A stretch of DNA of 64,000 nt, taken from NCBI RefSeq assembly GCF_036336025.1, contig NZ_JAYKKE010000001.1, positions 901,710-965,709 on the forward strand, in the 5' to 3' direction. The translations under genes were made by a program, and so were the position numbers. Of this stretch, positions 18,893 to 26,573 are shown piece by piece. Within the stretch, counting starts at the first letter, position 1. Every line of letters begins with the position of its first letter. Under the pieces are notes generated by a model, which had not been told where the DNA came from, ran no database searches, and worked only from the letters and a program-made list of their open reading frames with translations. The stretch comes from Stomatohabitans albus (GTDB lineage: Bacteria; Actinomycetota; Nitriliruptoria; Euzebyales; Euzebyaceae).

Positions 18893-19705
18893 ATGATGAG
18901 TATTGATCGACATGAACTCCTGCGTATTGTCAAAGAGGTTGTGGCCGAGCTGGCAGCTGCGGGAGAACTAGGTAGCCAAACTCGCGAGTCTGAAAGCACC
19001 GCACCAGTTGCGACGGCTGTACCTGCAGCACCGGAACCAAAAACGCCTGTGGCGGCTTCGGAGCCAGCTGCAACAGCAGTTGCACCAGAGCCGACACCTG
19101 TTGAACCGGTACCAACACCAACAAGCGCCCCAGGTGAGCATGTCGCCCCCGAACCCTTAGCCATTACTGAACTGGGTGATGCTGAACGCGGCACCAACCC
19201 TAAGGAAGTGGTTATCGGATTGGCGCCAGCTTTTGGTAGCGCGCAAACGGAGACGATTATTCAGATCCCTCACCGCGATGTGTTGCGTGAAATTTGCGCC
19301 GGTATCGAAGAAGAGGGACTGTCCTATCGGTTTGTGCGCATGTACCGAACCTCAGATGTGGGGTTCGTTGCACACGAAGCCGCCAAACTGAGTGGTTCTG
19401 GAATCGGTGTGGGTGTGCAGTCCAAAGGTACTGCAGTTATTCACCAGGCTGATTTACCGCCCTTGTCAAACCTGGAACTGTTTTCACAGGCACCCCTGGT
19501 GGACCTCGATACGTTCCGTGCTATCGGCAAGAACGCCGCAAAGTACGCGAAAGGTGAGAGTCCAGGCCCGGTACCTGTGCGAAATGACCAGATGGCTCGT
19601 CCCAAGTACCAAGCCAAGGCCGCCTTGCTCCACATCAAGGAGACCCAGTTGTGCGACCTGAATAGGCGTGCACAAGAACTGCGTATTGAAGGGATTGGAC
19701 GATGA
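18893..19705 (+). CDS. pduD: Diol dehydratase medium subunit with extended encapsulation linker
   Basis: The 270-residue protein is about 45 residues longer than the Salmonella subunit. Residues 3-22 form an amphipathic helix ([20 protein letters not shown]) of the encapsulation-peptide type. Residues about 25-92 are an Ala/Pro/Glu/Thr linker. The conserved core then starts [14 protein letters not shown] and includes [36 protein letters not shown], the base of the cobalamin-binding site. TAGGAGG lies upstream; two tandem ATGs (18893, 18896) are possible starts. It overlaps pduE by ATGA. Confidence 0.95.
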   Translation: MMSIDRHELLRIVKEVVAELAAAGELGSQTRESESTAPVATAVPAAPEPKTPVAASEPAATAVAPEPTPVEPVPTPTSAPGEHVAPEPLAITELGDAERGTNPKEVVIGLAPAFGSAQTETIIQIPHRDVLREICAGIEEEGLSYRFVRMYRTSDVGFVAHEAAKLSGSGIGVGVQSKGTAVIHQADLPPLSNLELFSQAPLVDLDTFRAIGKNAAKYAKGESPGPVPVRNDQMARPKYQAKAALLHIKETQLCDLNRRAQELRIEGIGR

Positions 19706-20289
19706 ACCAAGAGGAACTTGTCCAACAGATTATGGCTGAGATTACAGCCAACTTGGGTGCTGATAGCACAGTGTCGTTTAACAAGGCACCAGCGCCGTCG
19801 GCGAATGCCCCGGTATCTGAGAAACCAGCCGCCACGCCAACCCCTGCGCCCGCTGCTTCCAGTGAGTCACAGGGTACGGTGATGACGAGCGCGCAGTATC
19901 CACTCAGTGAGAAAGTGCCTGAACGGATCAAGAGTGCATCGGGTAAGTCACTGGCTGATTTCAATTATCAGGCAGTTATTGATGGCACCTTGAATACTGA
20001 GGACTTTCGTATCAGTCCAGAAACATTGGAGATGCAAGCACAGGTTGCAGAAAGTGTGGGGCGCACTGCCTTTGCCCGTAACTTACGCCGTGCAGCCGAG
20101 TTGATTGCCATTCCCGATGCGCGATTACTGGAGATATACAACGCCTTGCGGCCGTATCGATCCACCAAACAAGAGCTGTTGGACATCGCTGATGAGCTGG
20201 ACAACAAATACTCAGCAGCGGTAAATGCCGCCTGGGTTCGTGAAGCTGCTGACGTGTACGAACAGCGTGACCGGTTGCGCAAGGACTGA
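19702..20289 (+). CDS. pduE: Diol dehydratase small subunit
   Basis: The protein has 195 residues. An N-terminal amphipathic helix ([18 protein letters not shown]) and a Pro/Ala linker to about residue 60 precede the core [48 protein letters not shown], which is diagnostic for PduE/DhaE. The C-terminal [23 protein letters not shown] matches the family. It completes the (alpha-beta-gamma)2 enzyme. Translation is coupled to pduD by a four-base overlap. Confidence 0.95.
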   Translation: MNQEELVQQIMAEITANLGADSTVSFNKAPAPSANAPVSEKPAATPTPAPAASSESQGTVMTSAQYPLSEKVPERIKSASGKSLADFNYQAVIDGTLNTEDFRISPETLEMQAQVAESVGRTAFARNLRRAAELIAIPDARLLEIYNALRPYRSTKQELLDIADELDNKYSAAVNAAWVREAADVYEQRDRLRKD

Positions 20290-20291
20290 AT

Positions 20292-22100
20292 GTGATTATT
20301 GCTGGGGTTGATATCGGCAATGCCACCACAGAGGTGGCTATTGCGCGAGTGGCACCAGGGGTGGCACCCGATTTTCTAGGGTCCGGCCTGGTGCCAACCA
20401 GCGGCATGAAAGGAACACCAGCCAATCTTGCCGGGGTGGTCCAATCATTGACCGAGGGGTTAACCCAAGCTGGGCTTACCCTTGGCGATGTCGATCTCAT
20501 CCGCATCAATGAAGCAGCCCCAGTGATTGGTGATGTGGCTATGGAGACCATCACCGAAACCATTATCACTGAGTCCACGATGATTGGGCACAACCCGTCA
20601 ACCCCTGGTGGGGAAGGTATCGGTGTGGGCACGACCATTGCCTTGGCCGACCTGCCCCATGCTCAAGGGGCCGGACCATGGGTTGTTGTTGCGTCAAAGG
20701 CGTACTCATTTGACGATATTGCTGCCACGATTAATGGGGCCACCCACGCTGATGTGCGAGGGGTTGTCCTTCAACGTGATGACGGAGTCTTGGTCCATAA
20801 CCGTCTGAACAAGAAGGTACCTATTGTTGATGAGGTTCTCCTCATTGACCATGTGCCTTTGGGGATGACGAGTGCCATCGAGGTTGCCCGCCAAGGCGGT
20901 GTTATTGAAACATTGGCTAACCCCTTTGGTATCGCTACCTTGTTTGGGCTAAGCCCTGATGACACCAAGATGGTGGTGCCCATCGCTCGCTCACTTGTGG
21001 GTAATCGGTCAGCGGTAGTGATCAAAACGCCTGCCGGTGATGTTCAAGAGCGTCGTATCCCAGCCGGTCAACTGACATTTGTTGGACAAGTCCAATCAGT
21101 CAGTGTGGATGTGGACCGTGGCGCTGAAGCGATCATGGAAACGGCAGCACGTGTTGGGACGCTTAGTGATGTGACTGGTGAAGCCGGTACCAATGTGGGC
21201 GGGATGATGGAAAATATCCGCGTCACCATGGGGAACCTGACGAACCAACCGAGCCAGCAAATTCAAATCACTGACATCTTGGCGGTAGACACAAGTGTTC
21301 CAGTCAAAGTGGTAGGTGGTATCGCAGAAGAAACGGCGATGGAAGCTGCGGTTGGGTTGGCTGCTATGGTGAAAGCCGATCGGCTTCAGATGCAACAAAT
21401 CGCCCAAGACTTAGCCAAACAGGTCAATTGCAAGGTAGAAGTTGGTGGGGTCGAAGCAGACATGGCGATAACCGGTGCATTAACTACACCGGGAACCGCA
21501 CCACCTATCGCTATTTTGGATATGGGTGCTGGTTCCACCGATGCATCTGTGCGTCGTGCCGATGGGTCTCAAACCTCTATCCACCTTGCTGGTGCGGGCA
21601 ACATGGTCACGCTGTTGATCGGGTCTGAGCTTGGCATAGATGACCTTGAAGTCGCCGAAGACATCAAGCGCTATCCACTTGCCAAGGTTGAAACGTTATT
21701 CAGTATTCGCCATGAAGACGGTACTGTGCAGTTCTTTGACGAACCACTGTCACCACAGCTTTTTGCAAGGGTTGTGGTACTCAAACCTGAAGGACCAGTG
21801 GCGTTACCGCTCAATGCTCCTGTTGAACACATCCGTCGTATCCGTGTGACTGCTAAAGAGCGGGTATTTGTTACGAACGCATTGCGAGCTCTCGCTCAGG
21901 TAAGCCCAACCAAGAATGTGCGGGATATTGACTTTGTGGTCTTAGTGGGTGGCAGTGCCCTCGACTTTGAAGTGCCCCAACTTGTTACAAGGGCACTCGC
22001 AGATTTCCGTGTTGTGGCGGGTCAGGCTAATATTCGTGGCCACCTTGGCCCACGCAATGCGGTGGCAACCGGATTGGCGCTCACCGGAGGGACGGTGTAA
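20292..22100 (+). CDS. pduG: Diol dehydratase reactivase large subunit
   Basis: The 602-residue Hsp70-like ATPase of the PduG/DdrA family begins IIAGVDIGNATTEVAIAR (phosphate-1 loop, about residues 3-20) and contains ILDMGAGSTDASVR (phosphate-2) and VLVGGSALDFEVPQLVTRAL near the end. It exchanges damaged cobalamin out of inactivated PduCDE at the cost of ATP. The start is GTG, two bases after the pduE stop. Its stop overlaps the pduH start by one base. Confidence 0.95.
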   Translation: MIIAGVDIGNATTEVAIARVAPGVAPDFLGSGLVPTSGMKGTPANLAGVVQSLTEGLTQAGLTLGDVDLIRINEAAPVIGDVAMETITETIITESTMIGHNPSTPGGEGIGVGTTIALADLPHAQGAGPWVVVASKAYSFDDIAATINGATHADVRGVVLQRDDGVLVHNRLNKKVPIVDEVLLIDHVPLGMTSAIEVARQGGVIETLANPFGIATLFGLSPDDTKMVVPIARSLVGNRSAVVIKTPAGDVQERRIPAGQLTFVGQVQSVSVDVDRGAEAIMETAARVGTLSDVTGEAGTNVGGMMENIRVTMGNLTNQPSQQIQITDILAVDTSVPVKVVGGIAEETAMEAAVGLAAMVKADRLQMQQIAQDLAKQVNCKVEVGGVEADMAITGALTTPGTAPPIAILDMGAGSTDASVRRADGSQTSIHLAGAGNMVTLLIGSELGIDDLEVAEDIKRYPLAKVETLFSIRHEDGTVQFFDEPLSPQLFARVVVLKPEGPVALPLNAPVEHIRRIRVTAKERVFVTNALRALAQVSPTKNVRDIDFVVLVGGSALDFEVPQLVTRALADFRVVAGQANIRGHLGPRNAVATGLALTGGTV

Positions 22101-22513
22101 TGGATCGTCGGATTCCTACCGAACGCCCGTCAATTGCGCTACTCGTTCAACACGGTATCACTGAGGACGCTTTGAACCCTGTGCTCTACGGTGCAGAAGA
22201 AGAAGGTGTACCAATCACACTTGGACGCATAGACAGTCAGGACACGTTTGCAATTGCCCATCAGGCGGCCACGCAAGCACAGCTTGATATTGGGGTTGGG
22301 ATTAGTGGCCATATGGCGATTATTACGACCCGTCGACTTCCCCAGAACCGGCCCTATTTGATCACAGGCTTTGGGGTGGATCCAGAAGCTGATCGTGCCA
22401 TTGGCGCGAATGCGGCTCGACTTGTTAAACGCACCCCCTTAGTTATGAAACATTTTATTTCCATCCACGATTTACTGCGGTCTGCTCAGACCGCGCTGGA
22501 GAACAAGGTATGA
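22100..22513 (+). CDS. pduH: Diol dehydratase reactivase small subunit
   Basis: The 137-residue protein is related to PduH/DdrB, which is itself a paralogue of the dehydratase beta subunit. Visible marks are [29 protein letters not shown] near the N-terminus and [27 protein letters not shown] in the middle. It swaps with PduD in the inactive dehydratase during cofactor release. It is coupled at both ends: a one-base overlap with pduG and an ATGA overlap with the next gene. Confidence 0.92.
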   Translation: MDRRIPTERPSIALLVQHGITEDALNPVLYGAEEEGVPITLGRIDSQDTFAIAHQAATQAQLDIGVGISGHMAIITTRRLPQNRPYLITGFGVDPEADRAIGANAARLVKRTPLVMKHFISIHDLLRSAQTALENKV

Positions 22514-23169
22514 ACGCATTAGGCATCATTGAAACGACAGGCCTTACCGCTGCGGTTGAAGCAGCAGATGTCGCCGTTAAAAGCGCCAATGTCGAACTGA
22601 TCGGCTACGAATTGAGCCGAGGTCTGGGGATGGTTTCGGTCAAGATCACCGGGGACGTGGGTGCGGTAAATGCAGCTATGGCTGCCGCACAAGCAGCGGT
22701 TCCGCACGTCACCCGTGTGGTCGCCCATGTCACGATTCCAAGGCCCTCAACGGGTGTGGAACCAATGGTGTTCTCCAAAGCCACAGTTGGCTATGAGAAG
22801 CCGGCGCCGAAAAAGACATCGACTTCAAAGACGAAGGCGCCTGAAAAGGCTCCTGCGAAGACCCCCGCCAAAGCTCCAGCAAAGGCACAAGCCCCCGCCG
22901 AAAAGAAGAGTGAACCGGCAGCGAGTGAGCCGACTAAGGCTGCGACCAAGACGGCAACACCTACAACAAGTCAAAAGGTCGAATCATCTCCTTCAGCGCC
23001 TGCCAAGACTGAATCCAAACCTGAACCTACTAAGGCTGAGTCCACCAAGGCAACGCCGACAAAAGCGAGTGATGCAAAAGCAAGTCCGGCAAAAACACCG
23101 GCCAAACCAGCAGCGAAGAAACCTGCGGCACGCAAACCAATTGCACGTAAAAAGCCAGGTTCACGCTAG
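22510..23169 (+). CDS. BMC-H shell protein with long Lys/Ala/Pro-rich tail (PduK position)
   Basis: The protein has 219 residues. Residues 1-85 are a normal BMC hexamer domain ([33 protein letters not shown] through [12 protein letters not shown]). From about residue 90 to the end it becomes a low-complexity tail with about 28 lysines, few acidic residues and many Ala-Lys-Pro and Thr-Lys pairs ([24 protein letters not shown]), closely resembling histone H1/HupB tails. The order GH-K-J matches PduK, but Salmonella PduK has a short iron-sulphur tail, which is absent here. The tail may face the cytosol and bind an anionic partner (DNA, RNA, polyphosphate); this is inference. The 5' end overlaps pduH by four bases. 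Confidence 0.9.
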   Translation: MNALGIIETTGLTAAVEAADVAVKSANVELIGYELSRGLGMVSVKITGDVGAVNAAMAAAQAAVPHVTRVVAHVTIPRPSTGVEPMVFSKATVGYEKPAPKKTSTSKTKAPEKAPAKTPAKAPAKAQAPAEKKSEPAASEPTKAATKTATPTTSQKVESSPSAPAKTESKPEPTKAESTKATPTKASDAKASPAKTPAKPAAKKPAARKPIARKKPGSR

Positions 23170-23211
23170 TTCAGACCTCTTACAATTCAACACTAATCCA
23201 AAGGAATCCAA

Positions 23212-23487
23212 ATGAGTCAAGCACTAGGGATGATTGAAACGATCGGTTTTACTGCTGCAGTTGAAGCCGGTGACGCGATGACAAAGTCTGCCAATGTGGA
23301 ATTGGTTGGCTACACGAAGATTGGTGCAGGGCACGTCACGGTATTTGTTCGTGGTGATGTGGGCGCAGTGAAAGCTGCGGTGGACGCTGGCCATGTTGCC
23401 GCAGCAGCCGTTGGCGAGTTGAAGAGCTGCCATGTCATTCCACGTCCGCACGCTGATGTTGACGCACTCATAGATCAGATCGCCTAA
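23212..23487 (+). CDS. pduJ: BMC-H shell protein PduJ
   Basis: The 91-residue single BMC domain contains [59 protein letters not shown] and ends [15 protein letters not shown]. It is a second canonical hexamer next to PduA; in characterised systems PduJ is the most abundant facet protein. AAAGGA lies upstream. It is followed after four bases by eutJ. Confidence 0.94.
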   Translation: MSQALGMIETIGFTAAVEAGDAMTKSANVELVGYTKIGAGHVTVFVRGDVGAVKAAVDAGHVAAAAVGELKSCHVIPRPHADVDALIDQIA

Positions 23488-23491
23488 TCCA

Positions 23492-24343
23492 ATGGGTAAA
23501 CAGCCGCGCAGTGACCTCCTCGGAGGCAAATTTGCTGCCCTCATCAAGTCTGGAGATGTCGCTGACCACAATGGTGAGTTGAGTCTCGGAATTGATCTAG
23601 GGACGGCCAATATTGTGCTGGCGGTTGTGGATGAACACGGTAAACCAGTTGCCGGCGCTCACCAACACTCAACCGTTGTAAGAGATGGGATTGTTGTGGA
23701 CTGGCTTGGGGCTGTGCGTGCAGTGCAGACATTGAAAGCCGACTTAGAACAACGTATTAAGACCACGTTCAAGAAAGCCAATGTGGCTATTCCCCCTGGT
23801 GTTATTGAGGGAACAGTCAAGGTATTTGAGAATGTTGCAGAGGCTGCTGATCTGCAGGTTAATGCGATTGTCGATGAACCAGTTGCGGCTGCCGCGTTAT
23901 TGGGTGTCTCTCAGGGGTGTGTGATTGATATCGGTCACGGCACTACAGGTGTGTCAGTGTTAAAAGACAACAAGGTTGTGTTGTCTGTTGACCAAGCAAC
24001 TGGCGGTCACCATGTCACCTTGGTACTTGCCGGTGCGATGGGAATCGACTACGACCGCGCCGAACAATTAAAGAAGTCACCTTCAAAAGCGGCTGAAGTT
24101 GGTGCGGTTGTTCGTCCGACGCTTGAAAAAATGGCCACCATTGCTCGTGATGCCATTGGGACAGAAGATGTTGGACCGGTGTATCTGGTTGGCGGTTCGG
24201 CCATGTTACCGGTTGCCCCATCAGTCTTTGAAAAGGTACTGGGGCGCGAAGTTATTCGACCAAAACATCCCCTATGGGTAACTCCACTGGGATTGGCAAT
24301 GAGCACCTTGGATCTTGGAGGTGATGATGGACAACAAGATTGA
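23492..24343 (+). CDS. eutJ: EutJ-like actin/Hsp70-fold chaperone
   Basis: The protein has 283 residues. ATPase-fold motifs are LGIDLGTANIVLAVVDEHGKPVAG (phosphate 1, about residues 31-54), CVIDIGHGTTGVSVLKDNKVV (phosphate 2) and VYLVGGSAMLPVAPSVFEKVLG (adenosine site). This matches EutJ, encoded in ethanolamine and many Firmicute-type pdu clusters, which is thought to be a chaperone for the enzymes or shell; no activity is proven. It has no obvious ribosome-binding site and sits four bases after pduJ, so it likely depends on translational coupling. Its 3' end overlaps the next gene by 17 bases. Confidence 0.9.
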   Translation: MGKQPRSDLLGGKFAALIKSGDVADHNGELSLGIDLGTANIVLAVVDEHGKPVAGAHQHSTVVRDGIVVDWLGAVRAVQTLKADLEQRIKTTFKKANVAIPPGVIEGTVKVFENVAEAADLQVNAIVDEPVAAAALLGVSQGCVIDIGHGTTGVSVLKDNKVVLSVDQATGGHHVTLVLAGAMGIDYDRAEQLKKSPSKAAEVGAVVRPTLEKMATIARDAIGTEDVGPVYLVGGSAMLPVAPSVFEKVLGREVIRPKHPLWVTPLGLAMSTLDLGGDDGQQD

Positions 24344-25094
24344 TGAACAAGCCTTAAAAATCATCATCCGTGAAGTGATCCTCGAAGTCCTCAGAGAACG
24401 TCGCGTACTTGTTCTTTTCACTGGTGCGCTTGTCGGCAGTGAAGACAGTATGAATAGCTTGCGCACCCTTGCAAATGCTGGTGTTCACTTGGACGCTGTA
24501 TTTACACCGAGTGCCAAGCGAGTTATTCCTGAGCATTTTTATGCAGATATACCACTCACAGATGTAACCGAGAACTTGGTGAGTGATCACCGCGTGTTGG
24601 TGGTGCCAACGATGACAACTAATACGGTTGCCAAACTTGCACACGGCATCACGGATTCTCTGGCTACAAACGTGATCAGCGAGTTCATTATGTTGAACCG
24701 GCCAATCGTGGCAGCACGTGATGCGGCCGACCCAGATATGCCTGAAAAACAGGCTTGGTTTCCTTCGATGCCTCCAGCATGGGCAACGATGTTACGCACG
24801 AATCTCCAAACGGTCGCCTCCTTTGGTGTTGCATTCTGTGATGCCCAAGACCTTGCCACCCAGACACTGGCGATTCTTGACGGACCAGAAACCGGTGTGA
24901 TGAGCAATGGGTTCGGCCTTCCAGCCGGAGTGGTCCCTGTTGTGATTGATAGTGCCGTACTTGGCCGCAAAGATCTTGCGGTATTACCGCGTGGTTCACG
25001 GGTACATATCCGGCCCAACACGATTGTTACAGCCTTGGCTCGTGACTATGCCAAGGCTAACCAAATTGCCCTCGAAGTTCGGAAAGGAAGCTGA
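24327..25094 (+). CDS. Flavoprotein-domain protein of the microcompartment locus
   Basis: The protein has about 255 residues. Residues 1-25 (DEQALKIIIREVILEVLRERR) form an amphipathic helix like the encapsulation peptides of PduD, PduE and PduP. The rest resembles the flavoprotein fold (PF02441-like: RVLVLFTGALVGSEDSMNSLRTLANAGVHLDAVFTPSAKRVIP, VLVVPTMTTNTVAKLAHGITDSLATNV), found in phosphopantothenoylcysteine decarboxylase and BMC-linked proteins of unknown role. It may bind FMN and reduce cobalamin, but that is untested inference. ATG 24327 is chosen because GGAGG lies 5 bases upstream; longer starts at 24315 or 24324 lack this spacing. Confidence 0.82.
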   Translation: MDNKIDEQALKIIIREVILEVLRERRVLVLFTGALVGSEDSMNSLRTLANAGVHLDAVFTPSAKRVIPEHFYADIPLTDVTENLVSDHRVLVVPTMTTNTVAKLAHGITDSLATNVISEFIMLNRPIVAARDAADPDMPEKQAWFPSMPPAWATMLRTNLQTVASFGVAFCDAQDLATQTLAILDGPETGVMSNGFGLPAGVVPVVIDSAVLGRKDLAVLPRGSRVHIRPNTIVTALARDYAKANQIALEVRKGS

Positions 25095-25095
25095 C

Positions 25096-25368
25096 ATGTA
25101 CTTAGCTACGGTGATCGGCACGGTGGTTTCAACAAGTAAAGACGAACGTCTTGTGGGCTTTAAATTGCTGCTTACCCAGCAACTCAATCCTGACGGTACC
25201 CCCGCGGAAGAACCCGTAAAAATTAGTGTTGACACGGTGGGTGCCGGGGTCGGTGAACAGGTCATTGTGGCCGGTGGGTCATCAGCTCGCGCTGCCGCCG
25301 GATACCCAGACGCACCCATTGATTCTGCAGTTGTGGGGATTGTTGACACGGTGGAAGTAGAGGTTTAG
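25096..25368 (+). CDS. pduN: BMC vertex pentamer PduN (EutN/CcmL family)
   Basis: The 90-residue protein starts MYLATVIGTVVSTSKDERLVGFKLLL and contains DTVGAGVGEQVIVAGGSSAR and the C-terminal DSAVVGIVDTVEV, the complete BMC-P signature. Pentamers close the icosahedral vertices of the shell. AAGGAAG lies 5 bases before the ATG at 25096; an in-frame open stretch upstream overlaps the flavoprotein gene and is not coding. It is followed by pduO after two bases. Confidence 0.94.
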   Translation: MYLATVIGTVVSTSKDERLVGFKLLLTQQLNPDGTPAEEPVKISVDTVGAGVGEQVIVAGGSSARAAAGYPDAPIDSAVVGIVDTVEVEV

Positions 25369-25370
25369 CG

Positions 25371-26573
25371 ATGCCAGCCGTGTACACCCGAACCGGTGAC
25401 AAGGGCACGACGGCGCTCTTTGGCGGTTCTCGTGTGCCCAAACAGAGCATTCGTGTTTCTGCCTATGGCAGTGTTGACGAAGCGAACGCCTTTATCGGTG
25501 CTGCAAAAGTACAAATGGCAGACGATGAACTCCGTGACTTCGTTCACCACGTTGGTCACCGGCTTTTTGTGCTTGGTTCCGAACTTGCTTCAGATAGTGA
25601 AGGTAGGGCCATGCTTATCGGTATGGTCAATGATGAGGACATCACCGAGATGGAAGCCCTCATTGATAAGTGCATGGCTTTTTGCGGCCCACAACGGGCG
25701 TTTGTGGTACCTGGAACTGAGGCTACGAGTGCGGCACTCCATATTGCACGGACTGCGGTGCGCCGAGCTGAACGGATGGTGCTCACCTTATCCGAACATG
25801 AAGAAGTCCGGCCCGAAGCCATCAAATACCTCAATCGGCTTTCTGACGCCTTGTATGCGATTGCTCGTGTGTACGAAGTTCGCTTTGAATTAAAGCAAAT
25901 TGAGGCTCAAGTACGCGCGAAGGTTGCGGCAGGCAGCACTGAATTATCAGACAGTACTCCAACCGGTTCAAGTGAGGAGGAAGGAATGACAACAGATAAC
26001 AAGGTTCCTTCCGGGCCGCCTTGGGCTGTATGTCCGCCTCCCAATTGGATTCATGAATATACGCCGTCCACTACGGTTGGATCAGTGGAGTCCGGTCAAA
26101 AACTAGTGGCAAAACAACCCGAATCTCCGGTATCGTCTGCCACCAAACGGTACTTAGTGCCAACCCTCGACCTCGTGCGTTGCCGGTTGGCAGGTGACAC
26201 GGCATTGCGCTTGGCTAGAGCAAAAGGGGTTCGTATCACCTTCGCGGCCGTTGATCAGTCAGGGGTACCTATTATGGTGCAGCGTGATGATGATGCGCCG
26301 TTTGTGAGTGTTCAAATGGCACAAGATAAGGCGTACACCGCAGCGAGTATGCGTATGCCCACACGAGATTTAGGCCCCTTGTTAGCTGACGGCGGTCATT
26401 TCCAAGGATTACACACATCACATGGTGGCCGGATTACGGCGATTGGTGGGGGTATGCCAGTCTTTATCCAAGGCACCTTTGTTGGTGCGATGGCGGTAAG
26501 TGGCGGTGCCCTCGACGAAGACCTTGAACTTGTAACCAAGGCTCTGGAAGCGATTGGAGCGACGAGCTCATGA
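25371..26573 (+). CDS. pduO: PduO: ATP:cob(I)alamin adenosyltransferase fused to a GlcG/HbpS-like haem domain
   Basis: The protein has 400 residues, about 65 longer than Salmonella PduO. The N-terminal half (residues 1-185) is a PduO-type adenosyltransferase with the ATP-binding YTRTGDKGTTALFGGSRVPK and the helical RTAVRRAERMVLTLSEHEEVRPEAIKYLNRLSDALYAIARVYE. The C-terminal half (about 260-400) is the GlcG/HbpS domain (PF03928: VRCRLAGDTALRLARAKGVRITFAAVDQSG, DDAPFVSVQMAQDKAYTAASMRM), which binds haem in the enterobacterial protein. The linker between them is about 70 residues. It makes adenosylcobalamin for PduC. An in-frame ATG at residue 206 follows a near-perfect ribosome-binding site, described separately. 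It overlaps pduP by ATGA. Confidence 0.94.
   Translation: MPAVYTRTGDKGTTALFGGSRVPKQSIRVSAYGSVDEANAFIGAAKVQMADDELRDFVHHVGHRLFVLGSELASDSEGRAMLIGMVNDEDITEMEALIDKCMAFCGPQRAFVVPGTEATSAALHIARTAVRRAERMVLTLSEHEEVRPEAIKYLNRLSDALYAIARVYEVRFELKQIEAQVRAKVAAGSTELSDSTPTGSSEEEGMTTDNKVPSGPPWAVCPPPNWIHEYTPSTTVGSVESGQKLVAKQPESPVSSATKRYLVPTLDLVRCRLAGDTALRLARAKGVRITFAAVDQSGVPIMVQRDDDAPFVSVQMAQDKAYTAASMRMPTRDLGPLLADGGHFQGLHTSHGGRITAIGGGMPVFIQGTFVGAMAVSGGALDEDLELVTKALEAIGATSS
25974..25988 (+). promoter_or_regulatory. Internal Shine-Dalgarno and in-frame ATG within pduO
   Basis: GAGGAGGAAGGA ends immediately before ATG 25986-25988, with AGGAGG 5 bases from the ATG. The ATG is codon 206 of pduO, in frame, and starts a segment (TTDNKVPSGPPWAVCPPPNWIHEY) that looks like a fresh N-terminus before the GlcG-like domain. 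It could drive synthesis of a separate 195-residue C-terminal protein in addition to full-length PduO. Confidence 0.6.

Noticed and set aside
22670-23215. Arg/Lys/Gln-rich frame overlapping the BMC protein tail
   Set aside because: It is the +1 shadow of the Lys/Ala/Pro tail; the main frame is coupled to pduH and continuous with the BMC domain.
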